From positions 1 through 12,871 of the forward strand of contig JAMDCE010000672.1 of assembly GCA_023489135.1 (NCBI GenBank): DNA of 12,871 bases, written 5' to 3'. Under the pieces are notes generated by a model that worked only from the letters and a program-made list of their open reading frames with translations, had not been told where the DNA came from and searched no databases. The DNA is from Chloroflexota bacterium. Lineage in GTDB: Bacteria; Chloroflexota; Chloroflexia; JAMDCE01. The translations under genes were made by a program, and so were the position numbers. Positions 12,804 through 12,871 of the stretch are shown here, piece by piece (within the stretch, counting starts at the first letter, position 1; each line of letters opens with the position of its first letter).

Positions 12804-12871
12804 TTGCGAAGACTACTTTCGACCTTGAGCGCAGCGCTGGTCCTGATGGGCCTGTTTTCGGTGAATCTGAC
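12804..12871 (+). CDS. Secreted or membrane-anchored protein, N-terminal fragment
   Basis: An open frame of 22 codons runs to the right edge. The TTG at 12804 is chosen because GAGGAGGG (12786-12793) lies 10 nt upstream. The peptide MRRLLSTLSAALVLMGLFSV has two Arg followed by a hydrophobic core, the pattern of a signal peptide, so the product is probably exported. No mature domain is visible. An extracytoplasmic molybdate-binding protein would fit the mop neighbour, but nothing in these residues shows it. Confidence 0.5.
   Translation, partial: MRRLLSTLSAALVLMGLFSVNL

Noticed and set aside
1..12871. CRISPR arrays, tRNA or rRNA genes, insertion sequences
   Set aside because: I saw no regularly spaced direct repeats with unique spacers, no tRNA-like cloverleaf or rRNA segment, and no transposase-like coding sequence.

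Overview
The window is about 12.9 kb of moderately GC-rich bacterial DNA with tightly packed genes, strong Shine-Dalgarno sites and frequent GTG/TTG starts. It suggests an anaerobic or facultative bacterium: it holds a complete cytoplasmic group 3b-type [NiFe] hydrogenase, a corrinoid-type methyltransferase homologue and a molybdopterin-binding protein. The Thr/Pro/Ser-rich linker after the lipoprotein cysteine of the ABC binding protein recalls Chloroflexota lipoproteins. That taxonomic guess is weak, and no rRNA or phylogenetic marker is present.

Layout. (1) 1-123, minus: start of a membrane sensor protein, cut by the window edge. (2) 124-705: a 582-bp divergent regulatory region. It has two outward-facing sigma-54 type promoters that match each other at 16 of 18 positions, a perfect 40-bp palindrome between them, and two copies of a smaller repeat unit 87 bp apart. 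(3) 706-5234, plus: one operon with a stand-alone receiver that lacks its phospho-acceptor Asp, then hydrogenase beta (two 4Fe-4S), gamma (FAD/NAD(P), 2Fe-2S), delta (small) and alpha (large) subunits. (4) 5340-7207, plus: a branched-chain-amino-acid-type ABC substrate-binding lipoprotein without its permease or ATPase, and a GYD-domain protein. (5) 7395-9992, minus: a P2-like P-type ATPase whose membrane ion site differs from SERCA. Its upstream region holds a near-consensus sigma-54 promoter and a second perfect palindrome (52 bp) with the same 20-bp core as the first. (6) 10341-11930, minus: a UroD/MtaA-type methyltransferase homologue and a small cupin, behind a strong sigma-70 promoter. 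(7) 12198-12401, plus: a Mop/TOBE molbindin. (8) 12402-12871: a structured leader with an extended -10 promoter, running into the first codons of a secreted protein.

How it fits together. The hydrogenase would couple H2 and NAD(P)H in the cytoplasm: alpha holds the NiFe site, delta and beta carry electrons through Fe-S clusters, and gamma exchanges them with NAD(P). The most interesting signal is regulatory. The sensor gene, the receiver-hydrogenase operon and the P-type ATPase all appear to have -24/-12 promoters, and the only two long perfect palindromes in the window lie upstream of exactly these promoters. I read the palindromes as candidate enhancer (UAS) sites for an unidentified sigma-54 activator that links hydrogenase and ion-pump expression. 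The sequence motifs are directly visible; the regulon is inference.
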